The notes under the pieces: model-generated | What the model was told of the DNA's origin: nothing | Database searches by the model: none | Seen by the model: the letters and a program-made list of their open reading frames with translations, nothing else | Shown here: one piece after another, positions 44,094 through 53,668 of the stretch | How the letters are laid out: every line of letters starts with the position of its first letter | Numbering within the stretch: the first letter of the stretch is position 1 | Made by a program: the position numbers and the translations under genes | Source: Neoceratodus forsteri | Taxonomy: Eukaryota; Chordata; Ceratodontiformes; Ceratodontidae | Assembly (NCBI GenBank): GCA_016271365.2 | Contig: CM057458.1 | Location: 198,000,501-198,064,500, forward strand | DNA: 64,000 bases | Direction of reading: 5' to 3'

Positions 44094-45004
44094 TCAGGTG
44101 AAACTGACTGAATATCCTTCATCTGGAATCTTGCCCCTTGGACCACTGCTGTTGAAGCTGCCATGTGGCCCAAGAGCTGGAGGAAATGCCTTGCTGGTCG
44201 AGATACCCAAAGGCTGAAGGAAGAAGAAGCTAGTTCCATAAGAACCCGTGCCCTTTCTAGAGGAAGAAAGGCTCTTGCTCTGAGTGTATCCAGTTCTGCC
44301 CCTATAAAGGTAAGAAGCTGGACTGGTTCGAGAACTGACTGGGTAAGGCTGAGGAGAAATCCTAGAGAAGTGAGCACTTGCTGGGTTACTTGCAGGTGAG
44401 ACTTGACTTGGTCTGGAGACTGACCCACTATTAGCCAATTGTCCAGATATGGAAAAATGGAAATCTTTTGCCTTCTTAGAAAGGCAATTACTACTGCCAG
44501 GCACTTTGTGAAAACCCTTGGGGCTGTGGTTAGGCCAAAGGGCATTGCTCTGAACTGATAATGGCCTGAGGGCAACTCGAACCTGAGGTACTTTCTGTGG
44601 GAGCACCTGATGGGAATGTGAAAGTAGGCATCTCTGAGGTCCAGGGAGGCTAGCCAGTCCCCTGGCCTTAGAGAGGGAAGGATTATTTCCAAAGTTAACA
44701 TCTTGAACTTTGGTTTTAAAAGATGTTTGTTTAGATATCTCGGGTCTAGGATGGGTCGCCACTCCCCTGTCTTTTTGGGGGTCAGGAAGTACCTGGAGTA
44801 CAGTCCTTTGCCCCAGTGTAGGGTAGGTACACTCTCAATGGCTCTTAAAGCTAGGAGAGAAGAAACCTCTGCCTCTAGGGCAAGGGTTTCCGAGAGATTT
44901 GCAGGTGGAAAAGATCTGGCTCTCATCTTTGGAAATTTTTTGAAGCTGAGAACCAGTCCCTGGCTTACTACTTCCAGGACCCACTTGTCTGATGTAACAG
45001 ACAT
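44094..45004 (-). pseudogene. DIRS reverse transcriptase (RT-D), YLDN active site
   Basis: The single frame 43844-45004 reads FPPANLSETLALEAEVSSLL, YSRYFLTPKKTGEWRPILDP, DWLASLDLRDAYFHIPI, FELPSGHYQFRAMPFGLTTA and FPYLDNWLIVGQSPDQV, then the connection LGHMAASTAVVQGARF. The second catalytic aspartate of Y-L-D-D is Asn (codon at 44438-44440), whereas DIRS-C, -E and -F have D-D. The RT is otherwise open across its whole domain, so this one residue is its principal lesion. The normal activity is RNA-templated DNA synthesis. Confidence 0.88.
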
Positions 45005-45071
45005 CCAGTCCAGGACAAAGTAAGCCAGCCTGCCCCCTACTAGAATAGAAGAGTCGACCCGGGCAGGTCCA

Positions 45072-46680
45072 TCAGAGTGTCTGCTTGGCAGGGGCTTTAG
45101 GCTGAGGAGTGGATGCAGCCCTGCTCATCCCCCTTCTGCCTCTCCCTCTGAAGAACCCCCTCTGAGAAAAGGAAGAAGAGGCCTGTGCTTGGTAAAAAGG
45201 CCTTTGGAAAGGCCTGCCCCTAGACTGCTGCCTTTGAGGAACTGCCTGCTTTTCCTTGGCCTGAGCACTCCTGTAAGTGGTCTTGTACTCATCCATTTTC
45301 TTCATGTAGTTCTCTGTCTGCTCCCCAAACCGTGAATTACCCACTACAGGAAAATCCATGGCCTTAGCCTGGGTGTCCTGCGAGAGGCTAGTACATCTGA
45401 GCCAAGCCATCCTCTGAAGAGCCACAGATGTAGCCATGACTCTTGATGACTCATAATTAGAGTCCACAGCAGCATGAAACTGAACCTTAGATGCCTCAAT
45501 CCCATCTGCAGCCACCGCCTCCAGCTCCTCGGCTAGCTGGGGAGAGACCTGTTTAGCCAGTGCCAGTACAGTGTCCCACCTGGACTTCTGGTACCTGGCT
45601 GTATAGGCCATGTAATTCGCCTGCCTGAGTCCCAAGGAAGATGCCATGTACTGCTTCTTTGCCATGGCATTAATCTTCCTGAGTTCTTGTCAGGGGTGTA
45701 AGCCAAGGAATATTTGCCTTGTCACAGGCAGCAGCCTGCACTACCCCAACATGGCTGCATTGCTGATATAAGAACTCCGTGTCTGAGCCTGAAAGTGTAT
45801 ACCACCTCTTGTCCATTCTTCTATCCACAGGAGGTATAGTGTTAGGAGAATTTAGGATTTTTTGTGTCTGTTTCCCAAAAGATTTATGGAGGGGAATAGA
45901 CAGTCTCCTGGACTCTGGGATGTCCATCATCTCTACATAATCAGGCTCCTCTTGATCTCCCACAGCCTCCTCCATAGGAAGCTGGAGGGTTTCAGCCACC
46001 TTTCTGTAAAACAAAGTGAGAAGGGGACTCAGAAAGCCTAGGAGGGGAAACACCTGTAGGTCTGTGTGGGGACATGTCTGGTTCCACAGGCACATCCAGA
46101 CCCTCGCTTACATCATCATCCTCAAATTCCTCTTCCTCTTCAAATTCAGGTTCATAAAAATCTTCAAGGGTACAATCTTGAACCGGGGGAACCAACCCGA
46201 ACCGAACCACTGCCAGAAAGAGCCGGATTGGTCGGAACCGGATGGAGCGATTCCACAATCTGAATAACTCTGGCTAGCTCTTCGGCGGTCGGAACATGAA
46301 CCTCTGGATCCGAACCAGTCAATTTGTCTATGCGTTTTCTTTTTGTCGGAACCAATCCCACAGAATCGGCTCTCCTTTTGCCCGAAGAAGCATCACCCTG
46401 GTCAGAGGGCACTCCTTCTGGTTCGGTCGAAACCAAACCGGGCTGGCCATCCGGGTCAGCGGACTTCTCGGCCTCCTTTTCCCTCAGTCTACCTAATCTT
46501 TTTAAGGGTAGATTTGGGAAAGTTTTTACATATTTGGCAGTCTGAATCAAAGTGGTCAAACCCCAGACAATAAACACAGGTGGTGTGGGGATCTGACTTA
46601 GCAAAGACCTCCCCACACTCACTGCAGTGTTGAAACCCAGTGGGCCCGTTTTTTTCTTGGGTTTCTCAGACATGGCCAAT
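45072..46680 (-). pseudogene. DIRS gag-like ORF1 (gag-D), frameshifted
   Basis: The N-terminus (46680-46164) starts SEKPKKKTGPLGFN; a second phase gives the cysteine module with C-V-Y-C-L-G and C-Q-I-C-K-N-F. A basic stretch (KRRADSVGLVPTKRKR) and an acidic part (46258-45992) follow. The core is in 45670-46095 (VAETLQLPMEEA, HVGVVQAAACDKANIP) and 45072-45665 (SLGLRQANYMAYTARYQ, AEELE, SVALQRMAWLRC, MDFPVVGNSRFGEQ). The C-terminus is an RG-rich tail (GFFRGRGRRG), as in nucleic-acid-binding gag proteins. Three frame changes. Confidence 0.8.
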
Positions 46681-47041
46681 CTAACCAAACTTATCCTTTT
46701 TTCCGCATCCGCCAGGCAAGACTCCCTTATCAGTTCCTAACTGTGTCACGGGTGTTGGAAAAAAACGTTTCAAAACACGTTTTTTTTTAGAACCGATAAC
46801 CACACTCTAAATAAAACACACAAATTTCACTATCAAATGGCCGGTTCCGCCGAACCGAGCCGCACTTTTACAAGTTCCACACAGAAAAAACAGAATAATT
46901 CCTATCTAGTACTCACGGCACCACAGACAGAGACTGAACCGATTATGCGGATACTTTTTCGGTTTAAAAACTGACGAAAACTGAAACTTTAACAGACTTT
47001 CGAACCAAGCTGAAGGAGGAATCTCCGGAGCGACCGTTCAG

Positions 47042-47207
47042 TGAGGCGGAGTAAAGAATCTGACGGTTTAGGTTTGAATCACTCCAGACAGAGACTTCAA
47101 CCGAGCTCGAGCTCAGCATTCTATGCCCTGCATATACAGTTAACTCTTTGTTCTCCGGGGCAGTTCAAAGGTTGGGAATCACTGCAGTTGTCAGAATACA
47201 GCAAGAC
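47042..47207 (-). repeat. Right inverted terminal repeat of DIRS-D
   Basis: Reverse complement of 37508-37673 with few differences (for example AACTGTATATGC for AACTTTCTATGC). Confidence 0.9.
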
Positions 47208-47222
47208 TTCATGTTGTTTGAA

Positions 47223-47486
47223 AGGAAGGTTACAGTCAGTTTCAATAGGAAACTGTCAAAACTGGTACCTGTTGTTTTCAGGGTTCCACAGTATATTAGG
47301 TCCTTTACTGTTCAACGTTTATATCAATAATTTACATTTTTCAGATTCATCTATTATGCATCATTTATACACAGAGGATACAATTATTTATACATCTGAT
47401 TCTACAACACAAAAAATACAAGACAAATTACGGCAGGCATTTAATGAATTACAAGTGTTCTTTGACCATAGTAAATTGGTACTTAA
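47223..47486 (+). mobile_element. LINE-K, piece 2
   Basis: It continues from 37468: GRLQSVSIGNCQNW, then GFHSILGPLLFNVYINNLHF, Y-T-E-D-T in place of Y-A-D-D-T, and LRQAFNELQVFFDHSKLVL. It ends in CTTAA at 47482-47486, the insertion site of the inverted-repeat transposon, and resumes in phase after 49339. Confidence 0.88.
47483..47486. repeat. TTAA target duplication (left)
   Basis: TTAA here and at 49339-49342. Removing the transposon and one TTAA restores an uninterrupted LINE-K frame (KLVL joined to NSKKTHAMLFS). Confidence 0.9.
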
Positions 47487-49338
47487 AGATCATGTGCAAA
47501 GGTTTTTGCATATTGTTTGTAAAGTCTGAGGTAGGGTGCCTGCTACATTCTACTATTTCTGTGTGAAAATACATCATGCATGTTTATAAATAGAAACACT
47601 ATTCGGCATCCCACTGCACTGTCTCTTCCCCACAGTGGAGGCAGCTGCACTCTGCTGCAACCTGTCCCCTGCCCCACAAGCCCCCCTGCCTTTTGCTTCA
47701 TATTCGAGGCTGCTGCACTGTGTTGTCCACTGTCTTCTCCCACACAGCTGGGGACTGTGCACCCTGTTGCCCACTGTCTTCTCCCACAGAGCTGGAAATG
47801 TGCCATCTCCCACAACGTCCAAAATGAGGGACAGGGTGCAGCAGCCATGCCTACTTGGGACAAGGGATGTGGGCAGCAGGGTGTAGCAAAGGATCTGACT
47901 CTGGTAACAGGGGCAGGAGCGTACAACTGCCTCAACTGTGGAAGAAAGCACCAGGGTGCAGCAAATGCCTTGACTCTTGCGACAAGTGGCAGCATGGTGC
48001 AGCAGCCCTAACCGCAGAGGCATGGGGCTCTAGGGCACAGTAAGCCATAGCAACCCCAACTGTGTAGACAGCAGGGTGCAGCAGCCCAGGCTGTGATGAC
48101 AGGGGACAGAGGACAGCATGGTACAGAAGCCTCAACTGTGGGGATGGACACAGGGGGGCATCAGGGTGCAGCAACCCTGTGAGACAGGGAGTGTGTGGTG
48201 CAACAGTCCTGCCCATTTGGGGCAATGGAAGTGGGAAGCAGGGTGCAGCAAAAGCCCCACCTCAGGTGACCTAGGGTAGCATGGTGCAGCTGGCCTTACT
48301 GTGGAGACAGAGGGACCTGTGACTCGAGTGCTTAGCAGAGCACAGCAGCCCTGACTGTGGAGACAGGAACAGGGTGTAACAGGTGCAGCATCCTGGACTG
48401 TAGGGGTGGGGGAGAGAGGTCAGCAGGGTGCAGCAACCTCAACTGTTTGGGCAGGGTGCACAGTCCCTGACTGTGTGGGAGAAGACAGTGGGCAGCAGGG
48501 TGCAGCAGCCTCGAATATGGAGCAGAAGGTAGGTAGCTTGTGAGGCAGGGGACAGGTGGCAGCAGAGTTCATACGTCTCAACTTTGGAGAAGAGACATGG
48601 TACACCAGGATGCCATATAGTGTTTCTATTTATACACATACATGACGTATTTTCACACAGAAACCACCAAAGAACTGAAATTTGTGAGTTCATACAGTAC
48701 ATGTGCTTGAAACAGTAGAGTGTGACAGGCACCTGTTTGTCAATCTGACATGAAAAAAAAAGTTCTTACATGAATGTATTTATGAAGGCTACATCTAAGA
48801 CACTATTTCCACGAATGAACAAAATTTAGATTTATTTTATATACATTAAACAAACCTGTGTTAATAGTTAGAAAAAAAAAAATCAGAGTTTTGATGAGAA
48901 AGAATGGACAGCTGTGATACAGACACGCTGATCTCTCACAGAGAAAGATTTCCACTACTTCAGTTCAGCACTGAAACTCAAATTATCAACTTTCATCAGA
49001 AGAGAATGATAGATTTTAAGCTAATCTATCTAAACACAAGCTACAGACTGAGTTTATAAGAAACCTGGTGAGCAAACCATTAACTCTACAGCCTGCTGTG
49101 ACTGGGAATCTGAAGCAGCACGCTACAGGACCCCACAATGATGTCACTGCTCTCCAAGCTTGATTGAGGGAGACAGAAATAACTCCACTATTTTCAGCCA
49201 CTGTAGAGCAAGTTAAATGCTGATTTAAAGAAAACCACAAAACCAAACAGCATGAAATTTTCAGGAAACTCTAATCATGACACAGTGGCTTGAATTCAAA
49301 CTTTATTAACAATATGCAAAAACCTTTGCACATGATCT
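47487..49338. mobile_element. TTAA-flanked non-autonomous DNA transposon with long inverted repeats
   Basis: Left end AGATCATGTGCAAAGGTTTTTGCATATTGTT and right end its reverse complement (49308-49338). Both are flanked by TTAA (47483-47486 and 49339-49342). Subterminal sequence is also mirrored: GGTGCCTG..TTTCTGTGTGAAAATAC..TATAAATAGAAACACTAT..GGCATCC at 47535-47615 is inverted at 48600-48745. The right arm has about 550 bp that the left lacks. No transposase frame is present. A TTAA target duplication is known for piggyBac and for the Kolobok/T2 group; the termini do not begin with CCC as most piggyBac elements do, so I leave the superfamily open. Confidence 0.85.
47632..48600. repeat. Degenerate minisatellite in the TTAA transposon
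   Basis: Units of roughly 35-60 bp built on GGGTGCAGCAGCC-(T)-GACTGTGGAGACAGGG-ACAG recur on plus from about 47820 to 48600. In the first part (47632-47815) the same unit is on the opposite strand (GGCTGCTGCACTGTGTTG, CTTCTCCCACACAGCTGGGGACTGTG). The inversion shows the array lies inside both arms of the inverted repeat. Open frames across it are compositional. Confidence 0.75.
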
Positions 49339-50099
49339 TTAATTCTAAAAAGACACATGCAATGCTGTTTTCATGTACAAATGAAGGGACTTGGGGGGGG
49401 ACAAAAAAAAAATCACTGGATGTTGTCACCTTGAGGGGAACCCCGATATAACGTGGTCCAATCTTACAAATATTTGGGCCTATGGTTAGATAGTTCCCTT
49501 AGGTGGGACATACACATTGACTGATTGTTAAAAAATGTGGGAAGGAAATTGGCGCCTTATACAGGGCAAATTTATGTTTATCAGAAAAGACAAAGAAGTG
49601 CATGGTCAATTCTATGATAACACCAATTTCTGACTACGAAGATATCCCGTATGCAGCAGGGACCAAGGGGGACCCGGCAAGACTGGACATTTGTTACCGC
49701 AGGCTCGCCAGGTTCATTCTTGGTGTTCCTTACTTGATGCATAGCTGTCAGCTTTATGATAACTTGGGTTGGCAAAAACTAAGCAAATGAAGACAGGAAC
49801 ATTTAATTGCATTCATACACAAGGGGTTAGAAGAACAACTCCCAAACCATATCTCTATTAACCTGATCTGTGTAGAAAAAAAAAAAGATTCCTTAAGATC
49901 TGCAATTGGTATGGATTTGGTAATCCCAAGATATAATTTAGAAACTGGGAGAGACTCCATTTATAATGTAGGAACATTAGCACAGTATAGTATTCTGCAC
50001 AAATTAAGAACATCTGTAGGGAAAAACACTTGGCAAGGGATAAAAACTTGGCTGTAAAACAAAGCACTTGAATCCAGATTGTGTTGCTAAATTTAACTA
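49339..50099 (+). mobile_element. LINE-K, piece 3 (ORF2 C-terminus)
   Basis: It resumes with NSKKTHAMLFSCTNEGT, then SYKYLGLWLDSSLRWDIHID, IPYAAGTKGDPARLDICYRR, FILGVPYLMHSCQLYDNLGW, EHLIAFIHKGLEEQLPNHI and ETGRDSIYNVGTLAQYSILHKLR, the usual tail of a CR1/Jockey-type ORF2. Runs of G (49392) and A (49403, 49869) accompany frame breaks. DIRS-E is inserted just after the coding end at 50100. Confidence 0.85.
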
Positions 50100-50139
50100 A
50101 AGAAAAAATTACTCACCATAGTAATGTTGTTTCTTCTAT

Positions 50140-50310
50140 TGGAGTCTTGCTGTATTCTGACTGTATGCAGTTACCCCCGCACTTGAACTGCCCCAGAGAG
50201 TAAAGGGTTGACTCTATGCAAAGGCATAGAACATTGAGTTCGAGCTTGGTTTTCAAACCTCTGTCTGTGGTACGCTGAAGTGTAACCGTCAGATTCTTAC
50301 GAGCCCTAAA
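50140..50310 (+). repeat. Left inverted terminal repeat of DIRS-E
   Basis: It pairs with 58500-58660: TTGAACTGCCCCAGAGAGTAAAGGGTTGACTCTATGCAAAGGCATAGAACATTGAGTTCGAGCTTGGTTTTCAAACCTCTGTCTGTGGTAC is mirrored there with few differences. The ends of A, D and E share these blocks. Confidence 0.88.
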
Positions 50311-50548
50311 CTAAAGTAAGAAATTATTTCAAAATTTTTGTGCCAAGTGGCAAAAACAGGGTTTTAGGGTCAAAGACTCAAGTCGAAAAAACCAAAAAAG
50401 AACACAACAAGTAGTGATTCACCAAACTGAAAGAACCCCCCCCCCCAGACATGGAGGCATGTCCAGAGCACCTCTGGGGCGCAGCACTGTGCCTGCCCCA
50501 CCATATCCCAAAAACTACTAGGTTCCAGGAGGGGAAGCAGGGAGGGAG

Positions 50549-50652
50549 GTCAGAATACAGCAAGACTCCATTAGAAGAAACAACATTACTATGGTGAGTA
50601 ATTTTTTCTTCAAACAACATGAAGCCTTGCTGTATTCTGACTATATGCAGAC
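50549..50652. repeat. Internal complementary region of DIRS-E
   Basis: First half complements the left tip at 50100-50160 (CTATGGTGAGTAATTTTTTCTT). Second half complements the right tip at 58632-58671 (CAAACAACATGAAGCCTTGCTGTATTCTGACTATATGCAG). The halves meet through TTC-TT-CAAAC, again a shared AA/TT. Confidence 0.92.
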
Positions 50653-50729
50653 TACCAAGCAGTACCCCCTTGGAGGAGGGAGTTACAGAACCTATTTTGG
50701 GAACAGGCTCTGCCAAACCTAGCATCACT

Positions 50730-51760
50730 TCATGATGGAATGTCCAAAGAGTAATGCTTGGTGAAGGTGTGAACAGATTTCCAGGTAGCTGCTTTACATA
50801 TATCCACTAAATGTATATCTCTAGCTGCTGCGACCGAAGCAGCTCTACCTCTGGTAGAACGAGCCCTCAGGCCTGAGGGAGGCTCCTTCCCAAGTTCAGA
50901 GTAGCAGAATTGAATACAAGAAACAATCCACCTGGCAATAGACCTCTTGGTAGCAGGCTGGCCCTTTCCCACCTCACCATAAGTGAGAAACAACTGAGAA
51001 CAGTCCTTCCTATGAGCCTTAGCATGCTCAATATAGTAACTAAGAGCCTTTTCACATCCAAACTGTGTAACCTCCTCTCTCCAGAGGAAGAATGATCAGT
51101 GAAAAAGACAGGCAGAGACACAGACTGGTTCAGATGAAAGTCTGACACTACCTTGGGAAGGAACTTTCTATTGGTGTGGAGGACCACCTTATCCCTATGA
51201 AAGAAAATGAAATCAGGTTCCACTGATAAGGCCTGTAGTTCACTGATCCTCCTAGCAGAGGTAATGGCCACCAGGAATACAGTTTTCCAAGTCAAGTATT
51301 TCAGCTCAGCTGAAGATAAAGGTTCAAAGGGGGGCTGCATAAGCTGTGCAATACAGATGGTTCAGATCCCAGGAAGGAGTAGGCTCCCAAAAGGGAGGTT
51401 TGACATGAACTAAGCCTTTGAAGAATTTCTTGAAAACTAGATGAGAAGCTATGGAAGAGCCCTTACCAGCTGAAAGAAAGGCAGACACAGCTGCCACATG
51501 CACTTTATGAGTAGTAGGCCTGAGGCCTAAACTGTTAAGATGTACCAAATAGTCTAAAACAGTGGCAATGTCAGCCAGCTCTGGCTTAATATGTCTACTG
51601 GAATACCAAAACCCAAACCTTTTCCATTTGGAGTTGTAAGTCTTCCTAGTAGCAGGCTTCCTGCTAACTTTTAAAATATCTAAAACTGATTGGGAAAGAT
51701 GCAAACTTGCATATTCTAGCTCTTCAAGAGCTAGGCTTTGAGCCTGAGAGTCTGAAGGTT
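50730..51760 (-). pseudogene. DIRS tyrosine recombinase (YR-E), box II His replaced
   Basis: Frame 51980-51324 contains the probable start region LALEELEYASLHLSQSV near 51735, VSRKPATRKTYNSKWKRF and VAAVSAFLSAGKGS. Frame 51340-50867 contains SARRISELQAL with catalytic Arg. Frame 50993-50730 contains RSIARWIVSCIQFCYSELG, LRARSTRGRAAS and VHTFTKHYSLDI. In box II the conserved H of H-x-x-R is Arg (codon at 50859-50861), while R and the Tyr nucleophile are present. There are two frame breaks (about 51330 and 51000). It is a dead copy by substitution as well as by frame. Confidence 0.85.
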
Positions 51761-52585
51761 GGGGTACAGAACCCTCCCTTGAGAAGAGGTGAGAAGATTG
51801 TACTGCCTGGGAAGACACAAGGGCAGTGTTACTGACAGTGACAACAGTAAAGGATACCAAGACTGTCTGGCCCAGTCTGGAGCCACCAGAATCACCTTGC
51901 AAGGCTGAGACCCGATTTTTATCAGGACCCTGAATATCAGAAATAAAGGAGGAAATGCATACAGAAACCTGCTTGTCCAATTTAGCAGAAGAGCATCATG
52001 GGGAACAGGACCCAGAAGGGGTGGTCTGCAACAATAAAGAGGGAGTTGATGATTGTCCGGGGCTGCAAAGAGATCTATCTCTGGGGTGCCCCATCTCCTG
52101 AAAATGACTTGAAGAATGACAGGGTTCAGGGTCCATTCGTGGTGACCCTGGGAAATCCTGCTGAGAGCATCTGCTAGGATGTTGTCCTTCCCTGGGAGAT
52201 GCACTGCCAGAGAAGCCTGAAGGGAATAAGCCAGAGACCAAATTTTCATGGCTTCTGTGCACAGGGCAGAGGACCAAGTGCCTCTCTGCTTGTTGATATA
52301 CCACATGGTTGTGGTATTGTCTGTTCTGATCTGCACCACTTTCCCTTGGACAACCGCTGAGAATGTCTGGAGAGCCAGGAAGACAGCTCTCAATTCAAGA
52401 ATATTTATGTGCAGAAGGGACTCCTGGTGTGACCAAGTTCCCCGAGTTGTGAGATGATCTAGGTGGGTCCCCCACCCCAACAGGGAGGCATCTGTGGTGA
52501 GAATCACAGAAGGGACTTGACTGATGAAGGGGACCCCTTGTTGAAGATTGTCTTCCTCCAACCACCACTGAAGGGCCTGGACCAA
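51731..52585 (-). pseudogene. DIRS RNase H with methyltransferase-like segment (E), open over 284 codons
   Basis: The best-preserved copy of this region. RNase H blocks: LTTDASLLGWGTHL, INILELRAVFLAL, IRTDNTTTMWYINKQ, and HLPGKDNILADALSR, giving D-E-D-D. It continues in the same frame into FRRWGTPEIDLFAAPDNHQLP, LYAFPPLFLIFRVL, VILVAPDWARQSWYPLL and ends after the recombinase start on the other phase. That layout (RNase H, then Dam-like methyltransferase segment, overlapping the recombinase gene) is known for DIRS1-like elements. The usual methylase N/D-P-P-W/F motif reads A-F-P-P here. Confidence 0.82.
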
Positions 52586-52642
52586 GGTTTTGGAGACTGG
52601 AACCAGTTTGGAGAGAGGGTCCTTTTTCTGAGACCAGAAAGA

Positions 52643-53612
52643 TCAGAGATGAAACTGATACTCTCTCATCTGAAATCTTGCTCCCTGAACTACTGCTGTG
52701 GAAGCTGCCATGTGGCCCAACAGCTGTAGAAAGTGTCTGTCTGGCCGAGATACTAGAGGATGAAAAGAGGAGGCCAAAGTGATCAGTGACTGAACCCTTG
52801 AGAGAGGAAGAAATGCTCTTGCCTGAACTGTATCTATTTTCACCCCTCTGAACGTGAGAAGCTGGGTTGGCTCTAGAACAGACTTCTCTAAATTTAGAGT
52901 GAAGCCCAAGGATTCTTGAAGTCTTTGGGTGGCTTCTAAAACTGACTTGACTTGGTCTGAGGGCTGGCCCACTAGAAGCCAGTCGTCCAGGTATGGGAAC
53001 AGAAGGATGCCCTGCCTCCTGAGGAATGCCACCACTACTGCAAAACACTTGGTGAACACCCTTGAGGCAGATGTGAGGCCGACGGGCATGGCCCTGAATT
53101 GGTAATGGCCTGAGGGCAACTCATACCTGAGGTACTTTCTGTGGGAATGTCTGATAGGTATGTGGAAGTAGGCATCCTAGAGATCCAGGGAGGCTAGCCA
53201 GTCTCCTGGTTTCAGAGAGGGAAGAATTACTCCCAGAGTCACCATTTTGAACTTTGGTTTTGTCAAATGTTTGTTCAGGTACCTTAGATCCAATATGGGT
53301 CTCCACACCCCTGTCTTTTTGGGGGTAATGAAGTATCTTGAATACAGTCATTTTCCCCTGTGACAAAGAGGTACCTTTTCAACTGCTTGCAGAAGCAGGA
53401 GAGAGGAGATTTCTGCCTCTAAGGCCTTTGTCTCCGAGGGAAAGGGAGGACTGAAAGACTTTGCTCTCATTCTTGGGAACCTTTTGAAACTGAGAACAAG
53501 TCCCTGGCTCACTACTTCCAGGACCCATTTGTCTAAAGTAATAGACTTCCAGGCCTGGGAGTAGTGAGCCAGCCTGCCCCCTACTGAGATTGGGGAGGCG
53601 ACTCTGACTCAC
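52643..53612 (-). pseudogene. DIRS reverse transcriptase (RT-E), frameshifted
   Basis: 53379-53612 holds the linker (LVLSFKRFPRM-like, EAEISSLLLLQAVEK). 53121-53366 holds FKILHYPQKDRGVETH and QNGDSGSNSSLSETRRLASL in shifted phases. 52643-53119 reads LPSGHYQFRAMPVGLTSASR, LLFPYLDDWLLVGQPSDQVK (intact Y-L-D-D) and LGHMAASTAVVQGARFQM. At least two frame breaks in the fingers. A stop codon (CTA on plus at 53178) replaces a residue just before the DAYFHIPI block. Confidence 0.8.
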
Positions 53613-53668
53613 ACCTCAGGGTGTCTGCTTGGCACGGGGCTTGGACTGAGTAGCTGATGGGGTCCTAG

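Larger units (their letters stand above)
37469..47222 (-). mobile_element. DIRS-D: full-length DIRS retrotransposon with nested CR1
   Basis: Both tips are present (left AAGAAAAAATTACTCATC; right CTTCATGTTGTTTGAA on plus), with inverted repeats of about 165 bp just inside them, an ICR at 37928-38030, and recombinase, RNase H/methyltransferase-like, reverse transcriptase and gag on minus. A CR1 (38081-42148) lies between the ICR and recombinase. Without it the element is about 5.69 kb. It is inserted in LINE-K with a preserved reading frame across the empty site. Confidence 0.93.

Noticed and set aside
47543..48043. Several 140-150 codon frames on both strands
   Set aside because: They lie in a degenerate GC-rich minisatellite within a transposon; repeated Cys/Leu/Pro content and absence of any motif make them compositional.
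52395..53048. 217-codon minus frame in DIRS-E
   Set aside because: Ser-rich shadow of the reverse transcriptase frame 52643-53119.
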